A stretch of DNA of 64,000 bases, taken from assembly GCF_014651015.1 (NCBI RefSeq), contig NZ_BMWB01000005.1, forward strand, positions 62,001-126,000. Direction: 5' to 3'. Below, piece after piece: positions 33,168 to 41,492 of the stretch. Positions within the stretch are counted from its first letter, which is position 1. Every line of letters starts with the position of its first letter. Under the pieces are notes generated by a model, which saw only the letters and a list, made by a program, of their open reading frames with translations, had not been told where the DNA came from and ran no database searches. The DNA comes from Streptomyces xantholiticus (GTDB lineage: Bacteria; Actinomycetota; Actinomycetes; Streptomycetales; Streptomycetaceae). The position numbers and the translations under genes were made by a program.

Positions 33168-34229
33168 CTAGCGCGCCAGCTCCTCCTTGAGCGCCTGGAC
33201 GAAGGAGTCCACGTCCTCCTCCGTGGTGTCGAACGAGCACATCCAGCGCACATCGCCGGCGGCCTCGTCCCAGAAGTAGAACCGGAACCGCTTCTGCAGC
33301 CGCTCGCTCACGTCGTGCGGCAACCGGGCGAAGACCGCGTTGGCCTGCACCGGGTGAAGGATCTCCACCCCGTCGACCGAGCTCACGCCGTCCGCCAGCC
33401 GCTGCGCCATGGCGTTGGAGTGGCGGGCGTTGCGCAGCCACAGGTCCTTGGCGAGCAGCGCCTCCAACTGCACGGAGACGAACCGCATCTTGGACGCGAG
33501 CTGCATCGACAGCTTGCGCAGATGCTTCATATGGCTGACCGCGTCCGGGTTGAGGACGACGACCGCTTCGCCGAAGAGCATGCCGTTCTTCGTGCCCCCG
33601 AAGGTGATCACATCGACGCCGACGGCGTTGGTGAAGGCCCGCATCGGGACGTTCAGCGACGCCGCGGCGTTGGCTATCCGCGCTCCGTCGAGATGGACCT
33701 TCATACCGTGGGCGTGCGCGTGCTCGGTGATGGCACGGACCTCGTCCACGGTGTAGACCGTGCCCAGTTCGGTGTTCTGGGTGATCGAAACGACCTGGGG
33801 CATGGCCCGGTGCTCGTCGTCCCAGCCCCATGCCTGCCGGTCGATGAGTTCGGGCGTGAGCTTGCCGTCCGGTGTCGGTACGGTCAGCAGCTTCAGGCCG
33901 CCCATCCGCTCCGGCGCACCGCCCTCGTCGACGTTGATGTGCGCCGTCTCGGCACAGATCACGGCGCCCCAGCGGTCGGTCAGCGCCTGCAGCGCGGTGA
34001 CGTTGGCGCCGGTGCCGTTGAAGACCGGGAAGGCCTCGGCCGTCGGGCCGAAGTGGCTGTGCATGACCCGCTGGAGGTGGTCGGTGTACTCGTCCTCGCC
34101 GTAGGCGACCTGGTGGCCGCCGTTGGCGAGGGCGAGCGCGGCGAGGACCTCCGGATGGGCTCCCGCGTAGTTGTCGCTGGCGAACCCGCGCAGGGCCGGG
34201 TCATGGTGGCGCCGTGCGTCGGTCCTCAC
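33168..34229 (-). CDS. Low-specificity threonine aldolase family PLP enzyme
   Basis: This 353-residue fold-type I aldolase has FASDNYAGAHPEVLAAL near its start, VFNGTGANVTAL for phosphate binding, Asp181 in VHLDGARIANAA, and the PLP lysine (Lys214) in FGGTKNGMLFGEA. The family cleaves threonine, allo-threonine or other beta-hydroxy amino acids to glycine and an aldehyde. Its GTG start at 34229 overlaps the stop of the SDR gene by 4 bases (GTGA), so translation is coupled. It is the last gene of the DUF6421-SDR-aldolase operon. Confidence 0.92.
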   Translation of the reverse strand: MRTDARRHHDPALRGFASDNYAGAHPEVLAALALANGGHQVAYGEDEYTDHLQRVMHSHFGPTAEAFPVFNGTGANVTALQALTDRWGAVICAETAHINVDEGGAPERMGGLKLLTVPTPDGKLTPELIDRQAWGWDDEHRAMPQVVSITQNTELGTVYTVDEVRAITEHAHAHGMKVHLDGARIANAAASLNVPMRAFTNAVGVDVITFGGTKNGMLFGEAVVVLNPDAVSHMKHLRKLSMQLASKMRFVSVQLEALLAKDLWLRNARHSNAMAQRLADGVSSVDGVEILHPVQANAVFARLPHDVSERLQKRFRFYFWDEAAGDVRWMCSFDTTEEDVDSFVQALKEELAR

Positions 34230-34981
34230 GGCTTGGGGGTCAGCCACAGACGCTGTCCATTCACTTCCCGGGCGGGCCGGTCCCAGACTCCGGCGATGGC
34301 ATCGGCCAGTTCCGTCACGTCGGTGAAGCCCGCGAACTTCGCATTCGGGCGCTCGGCGCGCATCGCGTCGTGCACCAGTGCCTTGACGACCAGGATGGCA
34401 GCCGCGCTCGTCGGGCCCTCCTCGCCCCCCGCCTTGCGGAAGGCGTCGGCGAGCGCGAGAGTCCATGCCTCCGCGGCGGCCTTGGAGGCGGCGTACGCGG
34501 CGTTGCCCGCGGTCGGCCTGCTGGCACCCGCGGCGCTGATCAGCAGATAGCGGCCCTTGTCGCTGCGCTGCAGACCGTCGTGGAAGGCCAGCGAGGTGTG
34601 CTGGACGGTACGGATCAGCAGCTTCTCCAGCAGTTCCCAGTCGGCGGGGTTGGTCTCGGCGAACGACGCGCTGCCGCGCCAGCCGCCCACCAGGTGGACC
34701 AGCCCGTCGATCCGGCCGAACTCCTTCTCCGTCTTGTCGGCCCACTCCCGGGCCGCTGCCAGGTCGAGGAGGTCGACGGTGTCACCGGTGACCGTGGCTC
34801 CGCCGTGGGCGTAACGGGCGGCGTCCACGGCCTCGGCGAGCCGCTGCGGGTCGGCGTCGGAGGCGACGACGACGGCGCCGGCCTCCGCCAGCCTGAGCAG
34901 GGTGGCCCGTCCGGCCGGGCCGGCCGCGCCGGCCACCGCGATGACTGCGCCCTCCAGGGCCCCGCTGCCGTTGCTGTTCAT
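34226..34981 (-). CDS. Short-chain dehydrogenase/reductase family protein
   Basis: A 251-residue Rossmann protein. The dinucleotide motif is VIAVAGAAGPAGRATLLRLAEAGAVVVASD; the catalytic Ser and Tyr-x3-Lys lie in LLISAAGASRPTAGNAAYAASKAAAEAW. HLVGGW replaces the usual NNAG motif. I chose ATG 34981, with AGGAGG 8 bases upstream; a GTG at 35011 overlaps the DUF6421 stop by 4 bases and is an alternative. The operon context implies oxidation of a hydroxyl or reduction of a carbonyl in the same pathway as the aldolase. Confidence 0.9.
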   Translation of the reverse strand: MNSNGSGALEGAVIAVAGAAGPAGRATLLRLAEAGAVVVASDADPQRLAEAVDAARYAHGGATVTGDTVDLLDLAAAREWADKTEKEFGRIDGLVHLVGGWRGSASFAETNPADWELLEKLLIRTVQHTSLAFHDGLQRSDKGRYLLISAAGASRPTAGNAAYAASKAAAEAWTLALADAFRKAGGEEGPTSAAAILVVKALVHDAMRAERPNAKFAGFTDVTELADAIAGVWDRPAREVNGQRLWLTPKP

Positions 34982-35007
34982 GGTCGTCGCCTCCTGGGTG
35001 CGAGAGC

Positions 35008-36405
35008 TCACGCGGCAGCTCCCGGAGCGGAAGCGGCGGTGATCCCCTTGGCGGAGGCGATCACGTTCTTCAGCTTCTTGGAGAGCGCCTCATAGAACAT
35101 GCTCAGCGGAAACTCGTCAGGAAGCACATCGTCCACGAGTTTGCGCGGCGGCTGGGTCAGGTCGAGAGCGTCGGGACCCTTGGCCCAGCGCGACCCGGGG
35201 TGCGGGGCGAGGTAGGTGGAGACCAGTTCGTAGGCGGCGAACCAGTGGACCAGCTTGGGGCGGTCGATGCCGTCGCGGTAGAGCTGCTCGATCTCGCCGC
35301 AGAGCTGGTTGGTGACCTGCGGGGCACGGTCCCAGTCGATCTTCAGCGTGTTGTCGGTCCACCGGACGACGTCGTGCTTGTGGAGGTAGGCGAAGAGCAG
35401 CTGGCCGCCGAGGCCGTCGTAGTTGCGGACCCGGTCGCCGGAGACGGGGAAGCGGAACATCCGGTCGAAGAGCACGGCGTACTGCACGTCACGGCCGTGG
35501 CGGTTGCCCTCGGCGTCCAGCTTCACGGCCTCCTTGAAGGCGGTGAGGTCGCACCGCAGCTCCTCCAGGCCGTACATCCAGAACGGCTGGCGCTGCTTGA
35601 TCATGAACGGGTCGAACGGCAGGTCGCCGTGGCTGTGGGTGCGGTCGTGGACCATGTCCCAGAGCACGAAGGCCTGCTCGCAGCGCTGCTGGTCGGCGAC
35701 CATCTCACGGATGTCGTCGGGCAGTTCGAGGCCGAGGACGCGCACGGCCTCCTCGGTGACGGCGCGGAAGCGGGCGGCCTCGCGGTCGCAGAAGATACCG
35801 CCCCAGGTGAAGCGCTCGGGGGCCTCGCGTACGGCGATGGTCTCGGGGAAGAGCACCGCGGAGTTGGTGTCGTAGCCGGCGGTGAAGTCCTCGAAGGTGA
35901 TGCCGCAGAAGAGCGGGTTGTCGTAGCGGGTGCGCTCCAGCTCGGAGAGCCACTCGGGCCACACCATCTTGAGGACGACCGCCTCGAGGTTGCGGTCCGG
36001 GTTCCCGTTCTGCGTGTACATCGGGAAGACGACCAGGTGCTGCAGTCCGTCCTCGCGGTCGGCGGCCGGGTGGAAGGCGAGCAGCGAGTCCAGGAAGTCC
36101 GGCACTTCGAAGCCGCCGGCGGCCCACTTGCGCAGGTCGGCCACGAGGGTCTGATGGTAGGCCTTGTCGTGCGGGAGCAGCGGGGAGAGGTCCTCCACCG
36201 CGGTGATCACCCGGTCCACGGCGGCCTCGGCCGCCGCGCGGTCGGGTGCGTTCTCCGCCTCGAAGTCGATCGAGCCGTCCTTGGACTGCCAGGGGCGGAT
36301 CTCTTCAACGGCGTTCTTGAGCAACGGCCAACTGGGGTGGTCGACCACCCGGTCGGCGCAGGATATGCCCCCTACGGCCACGTCCTGCACAAGAATTTCC
36401 GTCAT
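35008..36405 (-). CDS. DUF6421 family protein
   Basis: This 465-residue protein has no known function. A conserved-looking His/Asp cluster VLWDMVHDRTHSHGDLPFDPFMIKQRQPFWMYGLEELRCDL (about residues 247-286) could form a metal site (Asp250, His253, Asp254, His257, His259). Aromatic segments such as VVFPMYTQNGNPDRNLEAVVLKMVWPEWL and the C-terminal VHWFAAYELVSTYLAPHPGSRWAKG look enzyme-like. There is no signal peptide. Start ATG 36405 follows GGAGGAA. It leads an operon with an SDR and a threonine aldolase, suggesting a step in hydroxy-amino-acid metabolism. Confidence 0.8.
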   Translation of the reverse strand: MTEILVQDVAVGGISCADRVVDHPSWPLLKNAVEEIRPWQSKDGSIDFEAENAPDRAAAEAAVDRVITAVEDLSPLLPHDKAYHQTLVADLRKWAAGGFEVPDFLDSLLAFHPAADREDGLQHLVVFPMYTQNGNPDRNLEAVVLKMVWPEWLSELERTRYDNPLFCGITFEDFTAGYDTNSAVLFPETIAVREAPERFTWGGIFCDREAARFRAVTEEAVRVLGLELPDDIREMVADQQRCEQAFVLWDMVHDRTHSHGDLPFDPFMIKQRQPFWMYGLEELRCDLTAFKEAVKLDAEGNRHGRDVQYAVLFDRMFRFPVSGDRVRNYDGLGGQLLFAYLHKHDVVRWTDNTLKIDWDRAPQVTNQLCGEIEQLYRDGIDRPKLVHWFAAYELVSTYLAPHPGSRWAKGPDALDLTQPPRKLVDDVLPDEFPLSMFYEALSKKLKNVIASAKGITAASAPGAAA

Positions 36406-36789
36406 GTCACTTCCTCCACGGGAGAACCTCTCGTCACGACACCGTATCCATGCCCGGTTCTCCGCCACAAGTGACGGCTTGGGAAATTATCCTGCGAGAC
36501 CCCCGTGATCGCCGGAGTTTTTGCGGCGAGAGAGTAGCGTCACGGCCGCATCGGTGCTTCTGCCGTGGCGACCAGCCGTCCACGTCAAGCCGCGCGGGGC
36601 CACGCCCACCCGCGGGTGATGTGACCGGCTGCCGGGCGGCCCGTACGGCGGGGACCAGGCCGGTGTGCGGCTTCCGGACACCCCGCGCGCGAGCGGTTCC
36701 GTCTGCGGGAGAGGCCGTTAGGCTGCGTCGTTACCGCCGGGTGCCGTGCCGCGCCCGCGGGAGCCGCCGTCGACGGAAGCGAGAGAATC
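36406..36789. other. 384-bp divergent intergenic region
   Basis: No convincing gene is visible. On the minus strand a promoter for the DUF6421 operon can be proposed: TTGTGG (complement of 36465-36470), 18-base spacer, TACGGT (complement of 36441-36446). The plus-strand promoter of the GDPD gene must lie here too, but I see no good match. Confidence 0.45.
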
Positions 36790-37473
36790 TTGACTTTCCT
36801 CACCATCGGTCATCGCGGGGTCATGGGCGTCGAGCCGGAGAACACCCTGCGCTCCTTCGTCCGCGCCGAACAGGCCGGCATGGACGCCATCGAACTCGAT
36901 CTGCATCTCAGCAAGGACGGCGCGCTCGCCGTCATGCACGACGCCGACGTGGACCGCACGACCGACGGCAAGGGCCCGATCGCCGAGATGACGCTCGACG
37001 AACTGCGTCAGCTCGACGCGGGCGGCGGCGAGCGGGTGCCGGTGTTCGAGGAGGTCCTGGACGCCGTGCGGTCCCCGCTGCAGGCGGAGATCAAGGACGT
37101 CGCCGCTGCGCGCGCACTCGCCGAGGTGATGCGCAGGCGCGATCTTGTGCCGCGCGTCGAGGTGTCCTCGTTCCACGACGACGCGATCGCCGAGATCTCG
37201 GCGCTGGTACCGGGCGTGCGCACGGTGCTGATCGCCAGCCGCTGGGGCGCCGACATCGTGGACCGCGCCAAGACGGTGGGCGCCCGCTGCCTGGCGCTGA
37301 ACATCCGCAGGCTGACGCTGGAGACCGTCGAGCACGCGCATGCGGAGGGTCTGCGGGTGATCGGCTGGGTGGTCAACACACAGGATCATCTGCGGCTGGT
37401 GCGCGCCCTCGAGCTCGACGGCGCGACCACCGACTACCCCGAGATCCGGCGCACCGGCCGCTTCACGGCCTGA
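36790..37473 (+). CDS. Glycerophosphodiester phosphodiesterase
   Basis: A 227-residue TIM-barrel GDPD protein. GHRGVMGVEPENTLRSF holds the catalytic His (residue 8), ELDLHLSKDGALAVMHDADVDRTTDGKG the metal-binding acids and second His, and QAEIKD a further Glu and Lys. It hydrolyses deacylated phospholipids to glycerol-3-phosphate and an alcohol. The TTG at 36790, behind GGAAGCGAGAG, is the only start that retains the HRG motif. There is no signal peptide, so it is cytoplasmic. Convergent with the GNAT gene. Confidence 0.92.
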   Translation: MTFLTIGHRGVMGVEPENTLRSFVRAEQAGMDAIELDLHLSKDGALAVMHDADVDRTTDGKGPIAEMTLDELRQLDAGGGERVPVFEEVLDAVRSPLQAEIKDVAAARALAEVMRRRDLVPRVEVSSFHDDAIAEISALVPGVRTVLIASRWGADIVDRAKTVGARCLALNIRRLTLETVEHAHAEGLRVIGWVVNTQDHLRLVRALELDGATTDYPEIRRTGRFTA

Positions 37474-37485
37474 CGACCGGCAAGA

Positions 37486-38046
37486 TCATCGGACGAGGTC
37501 CTTCACCAGCAGTTCGAAGGCGAGATCCTCGCGCTGCGGTATGCCGAAGCGCTCGTCGCCGTACGGGAACGGACTCGTCCGGCCCGTACGGCGATATCCG
37601 CGGCGCTCGTACCAGGCGATCAGCTCCTCGCGCACGGAGATCACCGTCATGTGCATCTGCGTCACGCCCCACGTCTCATGGGCGCTGCGCTCGGCCTCCG
37701 CGATGATCCGGCGGCCGAGGCCCGCACCCTGGAGCTCGGGGCGCACCGCGAACATGCCGAAGTAGGCCGCCTCGCCCCGGTGCTCCAGCTGGCAGCAGGC
37801 GATCACCACGCCGTCCCGCTCGACGATCATCAGACGGCTGCCGGGTGTGGTGATGACCTCGAGCACGCCCTGCGGATCGGTGCGCTGTCCATCGAGGATG
37901 TCCGCCTCAGTGGTCCAGCCCCCGCGGCTCGAGTCACCGCGGTACGCCGACTCGATCAGCGCGACGAGCACGTCGACGTCGGCCTCCGCCGCGTCTCGGT
38001 AGGTGAGGGTGATCTCGCCGGAGTCCTGGGGCGGGGCGGTGTCCAT
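37486..38046 (-). CDS. GNAT family N-acetyltransferase
   Basis: This 186-residue acetyltransferase has the acetyl-CoA motif AYFGMFAVRPELQGAGLGRRIIAEAERSA and a downstream strand-helix ending AWYERRGYRRTGRTSPFPYGDERFG. The N-terminus shows YRDAAEADVDVLVALIESAYRGD as expected. Substrate unknown. Start ATG 38046; convergent with the GDPD gene 12 bases away. Confidence 0.92.
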   Translation of the reverse strand: MDTAPPQDSGEITLTYRDAAEADVDVLVALIESAYRGDSSRGGWTTEADILDGQRTDPQGVLEVITTPGSRLMIVERDGVVIACCQLEHRGEAAYFGMFAVRPELQGAGLGRRIIAEAERSAHETWGVTQMHMTVISVREELIAWYERRGYRRTGRTSPFPYGDERFGIPQREDLAFELLVKDLVR

Positions 38047-38244
38047 CGAGCCGTTCTCCGTTCCACTGGGTGCCGTCGCCCCGAGACTAACGCGGCCCGC
38101 CGGGACGCTCCGTGCGGGATCGGGCCCTGCCACTCGCGCCTCCTCGCGCTCCCCCTGTACTCCCGTGCGCTCGCGTACGGGAGCGGCCGGTGGGCATCGA
38201 CTCCTCGACCGACGCTCGACCCCGGCACGAGGGGGAGGTACGCC

Positions 38245-38805
38245 GTGCACGGAGCCGCGCTGCCCGGCTGGCTGCTGATGATGCTGTGCGCCGCGACCGG
38301 GGCGTACTGCCTGGTGCGGATGCGCAGTTGCCCGGGGCCGGCCGGAGCGGCTGCCGGCGGGGAGGCGCTGATGGGTTTCGGCATGGCTGCGATGGCCGTG
38401 CCCGCCGCGGTGTTCACCCTGCCGCGATGGCACTGGGTGGCGTACACGGCGGTCTTCGGCGCGGCCGCCGTGCGCGCGGTGTGGCCGCTCCGCCACGGCG
38501 GCCGCCATGTGCACCATCTCGTCGGCTGCCTCGCGATGGTCTACATGGCGCTGGCGACGGCGTCGGGAGGAGGCCACGGGGCACACACCGCCGGTGGCGG
38601 CATCCCGCTGCTCACCGGCGCGCTGCTCCTCTACTTCACCGTGTACGTGCTCCGCTCCGGGCCCCGGCTGATACCGATGGCCGCCGGCGGCGGGACGGCC
38701 GGGGTGCGGGCATCGCCCGGTCCACCGTCCGGGCGGCCGGAGCTGGTGCCGGCCTGCAGAGTCTCGATGGCAATCGCTATGCTGACGATGCTGCTCACGC
38801 TCTGA
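38245..38805 (+). CDS. DUF5134 membrane protein
   Basis: A 186-residue integral membrane protein with about five hydrophobic helices, from LPGWLLMMLCAATGAYCLV to a final VSMAIAMLTMLLTL. The GGEALMGFGMAAMAVPA and HHLVGCLAMVYMALA segments contain the Met and His residues typical of DUF5134 proteins, whose function is unknown. Start GTG 38245 has GGGGGAGG upstream. It precedes an M56 peptidase gene by 106 bases on the same strand. Confidence 0.85.
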   Translation: MHGAALPGWLLMMLCAATGAYCLVRMRSCPGPAGAAAGGEALMGFGMAAMAVPAAVFTLPRWHWVAYTAVFGAAAVRAVWPLRHGGRHVHHLVGCLAMVYMALATASGGGHGAHTAGGGIPLLTGALLLYFTVYVLRSGPRLIPMAAGGGTAGVRASPGPPSGRPELVPACRVSMAIAMLTMLLTL

Positions 38806-38851
38806 ACCGGCCGGAACCGGCCGCTGCGGGGCCTGATTCGAACCGTGGTAT

Positions 38852-38865
38852 GCGTCACTTGACGC
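38852..38865. promoter_or_regulatory. Palindrome GCGTCACTTGACGC upstream of the M56 peptidase
   Basis: Perfect 6-bp arms GCGTCA/TGACGC around a 2-bp centre, 46 bases before the peptidase start, nested in a looser TATGC...GCATA repeat. It is a candidate operator for an unlinked repressor. Confidence 0.4.
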
Positions 38866-38911
38866 GTCCGGGCATACCCGCAGGTAGCTCCGCGCTCATA
38901 GGCTGCTGTCC

Positions 38912-39847
38912 ATGATGGTCTCGCTCGCGCTGCTGTTGCTCGGCGCACTGGCTGCCGTCGTCGCCCCGCGCCTCGTGTCGCGTGCCGACTGGCCGGACCG
39001 CGAGCCCGTCGTCGCCCTGTGGGTGTGGCAGTGCGTGGTCGCCGCCGTACTGCTGTCGTTCGCCCTGTCCATGACGTTCAGTGCCGCCGCCGCTTGGCAA
39101 TTCGTACGCGGGCACGTCTTCGCGTCGGCGCCCCACGGCGTCATGGAGGCGTACGCGCTGGGTCCGAACGGGCCGTGGTCCGCGGTGCTGGCGGTGATCC
39201 TGGCGTGCGGCGGCCTGTGGACCGGGGCCATGCTGGCGACGGAAGTCCACCGGGCGCACGTCCGGCGCAAGCGGCAGCGTGCCGAGTTGCTCGTGCGCTC
39301 ACCCCTGATGCCGGGCGAGGTGCCGGGCATCGGGTCTCTGGTCGTCCTGGAGGCCGAGCGGCCCGATGCCTGGTGGATGCCGGGTGCTGCCCCCCGACTT
39401 GTCGTCACCACCGCCGCGTTGCGGCGTCTGAAAGGTCGTCAGCTCGAGGCGGTGCTGGCCCATGAGCAGGGTCATGCGCGGGCCAGGCACGACTGGCTGC
39501 TGCACTGCTCCGCGGCCCTGGCCAACGGGTTTCCGCAGATCCCGGTGTTCGCGGCGTTCCGCGACGAGATGCACCGGCTGGTCGAACTGGCCGCGGACGA
39601 CGTGGCCTCGCGGCGCTTCGGCCGGCTGACGATCGCGCTGGCCCTGGTCGAACTGAACGAGGAGCGCGGGGTGTTCGGCCCGTGCCCGACGCCCGGGGCG
39701 GAGCTGCCACGGCGCGTCGACCGGCTGCTGACGCCGGTCCCCCGGCTCACCGCGGGGCGCCGGCTGCGCCTCACGGCCGCCGCCGCCCTGGTGCCGGTGG
39801 TTCCGCTACTGGTGGCGTTCGTGCCGGGACTGCGCGCGCTGGGATAG
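38912..39847 (+). CDS. M56/M48-type membrane metallopeptidase (BlaR1-like peptidase domain)
   Basis: A 311-residue membrane protein with helices near the N-terminus and at the C-terminus (LTAAAALVPVVPLLVAFVPGL). The zinc peptidase motif is HEQGH (residues 184-188), with the downstream Glu in LVELAADDVASRRFG. It resembles the peptidase half of BlaR1/MecR1 but lacks a penicillin-binding sensor domain. In many actinomycetes such genes follow a BlaI/MecI repressor gene; none is present here. Start ATG 38912; a second ATG follows directly at 38915. Confidence 0.88.
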   Translation: MMVSLALLLLGALAAVVAPRLVSRADWPDREPVVALWVWQCVVAAVLLSFALSMTFSAAAAWQFVRGHVFASAPHGVMEAYALGPNGPWSAVLAVILACGGLWTGAMLATEVHRAHVRRKRQRAELLVRSPLMPGEVPGIGSLVVLEAERPDAWWMPGAAPRLVVTTAALRRLKGRQLEAVLAHEQGHARARHDWLLHCSAALANGFPQIPVFAAFRDEMHRLVELAADDVASRRFGRLTIALALVELNEERGVFGPCPTPGAELPRRVDRLLTPVPRLTAGRRLRLTAAAALVPVVPLLVAFVPGLRALG

Positions 39848-39880
39848 CGGTAGGGCCACGGAAGGGGACAGGATCGGTTC

Positions 39881-40612
39881 ATGTCTTCCCCCCACTCCGC
39901 GCACCCCGACGCCAACCGGACGAAGGACACCCCGCCCGGTTCCGCGCCCGACGGCCGGTCCTCACGCACGGCGGCCGCCACCCCCGTGCGTACCTGCACC
40001 GTGTTCGCCGGTCTGAGCGCTCTGCTGCTGGTGACGGTCGCCCTGGGCTGGTCCCCGCTGATGTCCCTCGACCGGGCGGTCGTGAACGCGCTCCACGACT
40101 CCGCAGTGGCCGAACCGACGTTCACGCAGGTCAACCGGGTACTGACGGACTGGGTGTGGGACCCGGTGACGATGCGGCTGCTGGCCGCGGCGGCCTCAGT
40201 GTGGCTGTGGCTGCGCCGCGAGCGCGTGCTCGCACTGTGGGTGGCGGTGACCACTGCCGTCGGCACCGCCCTCCAGCAGGGCGTGAAGGCACTTGTGGGG
40301 CGCGAGCGGCCCCAGTGGCCCGACCCGGTCGACTCGGCTCACTACGCGGCCTTCCCCTCCGGCCACGCGATGACGGCCGTGGTCACCTGCGGGCTGCTGC
40401 TGTGGCTCTGCAGGCAGCGCGGCGCGACCGGGCGGACCTGGGCGTGGTGCCTGGCGGCCGCGGGCGTCTCCGTCGCCGGCGTCGGCTTCACCCGGCTCTA
40501 TCTCGGGGTGCACTGGCCCTCCGACGTGGTCGGCGGCTGGCTTCTCGGGGTGTGTGTCGTCGCTCTCGCCGTGACCTCCTACCGGCGGGTGGCCTTGTCC
40601 CGCGGTCATTGA
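39881..40612 (+). CDS. PAP2 superfamily phosphatase
   Basis: This 243-residue membrane phosphatase has the three PAP2 motifs: KALVGRERPQWP, FPSGHAMT and TRLYLGVHWPSDVVGG. About five transmembrane helices are visible, after a hydrophilic N-terminal tail of about 40 residues. It probably dephosphorylates lipid phosphates such as phosphatidate or undecaprenyl pyrophosphate at the outer membrane face. It follows the M56 gene by 33 bases and precedes the HAD gene by 19. Confidence 0.92.
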   Translation: MSSPHSAHPDANRTKDTPPGSAPDGRSSRTAAATPVRTCTVFAGLSALLLVTVALGWSPLMSLDRAVVNALHDSAVAEPTFTQVNRVLTDWVWDPVTMRLLAAAASVWLWLRRERVLALWVAVTTAVGTALQQGVKALVGRERPQWPDPVDSAHYAAFPSGHAMTAVVTCGLLLWLCRQRGATGRTWAWCLAAAGVSVAGVGFTRLYLGVHWPSDVVGGWLLGVCVVALAVTSYRRVALSRGH

Positions 40613-40631
40613 CCGGCCGAAGATCGACGCC

Positions 40632-41342
40632 ATGGCGATCAAGACGGTTCTCTTCGACTTCTCCGGGACGCTCTTCCGCGTCGAGTCCACCCACGACTGG
40701 CTTCGTGCGGTGCTTCGGGAGCGCGCCCTGTCCCTGTCCGAGGGCGAACTCGCCGAGTGCGCCGGGCGGCTGGCGGCGGCCGGGGCGCTGCCGGGCGGCC
40801 CCGCACCCCTGCGAATACCGGACCATCTGTCGGAGGTGTGGGCGGTACGCGACACGGACATGGACCGGCACCGGGCCGCGTACACGGGTCTCGCGCGCGA
40901 GGTGCCGCTGCCGGAGGACGGCCTGTACGACGCGCTCTACGACCGCCACATGGCGCCCGTGGCCTGGAGCCCGTATCCGGACGCGGCTCAGGTGCTGCGC
41001 GGCCTGCGCGAGCGGGGCGTCGACGTCGGCGTGGTCAGCAACATCGGCTGGGACCTGCGACCGGTGTTCCGTGTCCACGGCTTCGACGAGCTGGTCGATA
41101 CGTACACGCTGTCGTTCGAGCACGGCGTGCAGAAGCCGGATGTGCGGCTGTTCCGCTCGGCGTGCGAAGGGCTGGGGCGCGATCCGCGGGAGGTACTGAT
41201 GGTGGGCGACAACCGCCGCGCCGACGGCGGGGCCGCGGAACTGGGCTGCGCCGTCCACTTCGTGGATCATCTGCCGGTGCACAAGCGGCCCGCGGGGCTC
41301 CTCCCGGTGCTCGGGCTCGTCGACCGTGAGCCTGCTCCGTAG
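40632..41342 (+). CDS. HAD family hydrolase
   Basis: A 236-residue haloacid dehalogenase-type enzyme. Motif I is FDFSGTL (nucleophile Asp9; Ser replaces the common second Asp), motif II is VGVVSNIG, motif III Lys lies in GVQKPDVRLF, and motif IV is VLMVGDNRRADGGAA. The cap is helical, as in subclass IA. The Asp-to-Ser change two residues after the nucleophile makes phosphatase activity less certain. It is the last gene of a run with M56 and PAP2 genes. Confidence 0.9.
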   Translation: MAIKTVLFDFSGTLFRVESTHDWLRAVLRERALSLSEGELAECAGRLAAAGALPGGPAPLRIPDHLSEVWAVRDTDMDRHRAAYTGLAREVPLPEDGLYDALYDRHMAPVAWSPYPDAAQVLRGLRERGVDVGVVSNIGWDLRPVFRVHGFDELVDTYTLSFEHGVQKPDVRLFRSACEGLGRDPREVLMVGDNRRADGGAAELGCAVHFVDHLPVHKRPAGLLPVLGLVDREPAP

Positions 41343-41459
41343 CAGACTGAAAGCAGAGAAAAGCCACCCGAACCGGACGATCCCCCGCGTCGCCCGGTTC
41401 AGGCAGCACCATCCGCCGCCCCCGGCCCCGAGGGCCGCAGGACGGACGCGCTGAGTATA

Positions 41460-41478
41460 TTGGCTGGGAGCCAGTCAA
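41460..41478. promoter_or_regulatory. Operator-like repeat TTGGCTGG-GAG-CCAGTCAA
   Basis: 8-bp arms with one mismatch around a 3-bp centre, ending 14 bases before the TetR start at 41493 and preceded by an AT-rich TATAT that could be part of the -10. It fits autoregulation by the TetR protein. Confidence 0.65.
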
Positions 41479-41492
41479 CGCAGGAGTCAAGC

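Noticed and set aside
38831..38860. GATTCGAACC, resembling a tRNA T-loop on the minus strand
   Set aside because: The flanking bases do not form a T-stem or acceptor stem, and no anticodon arm follows.
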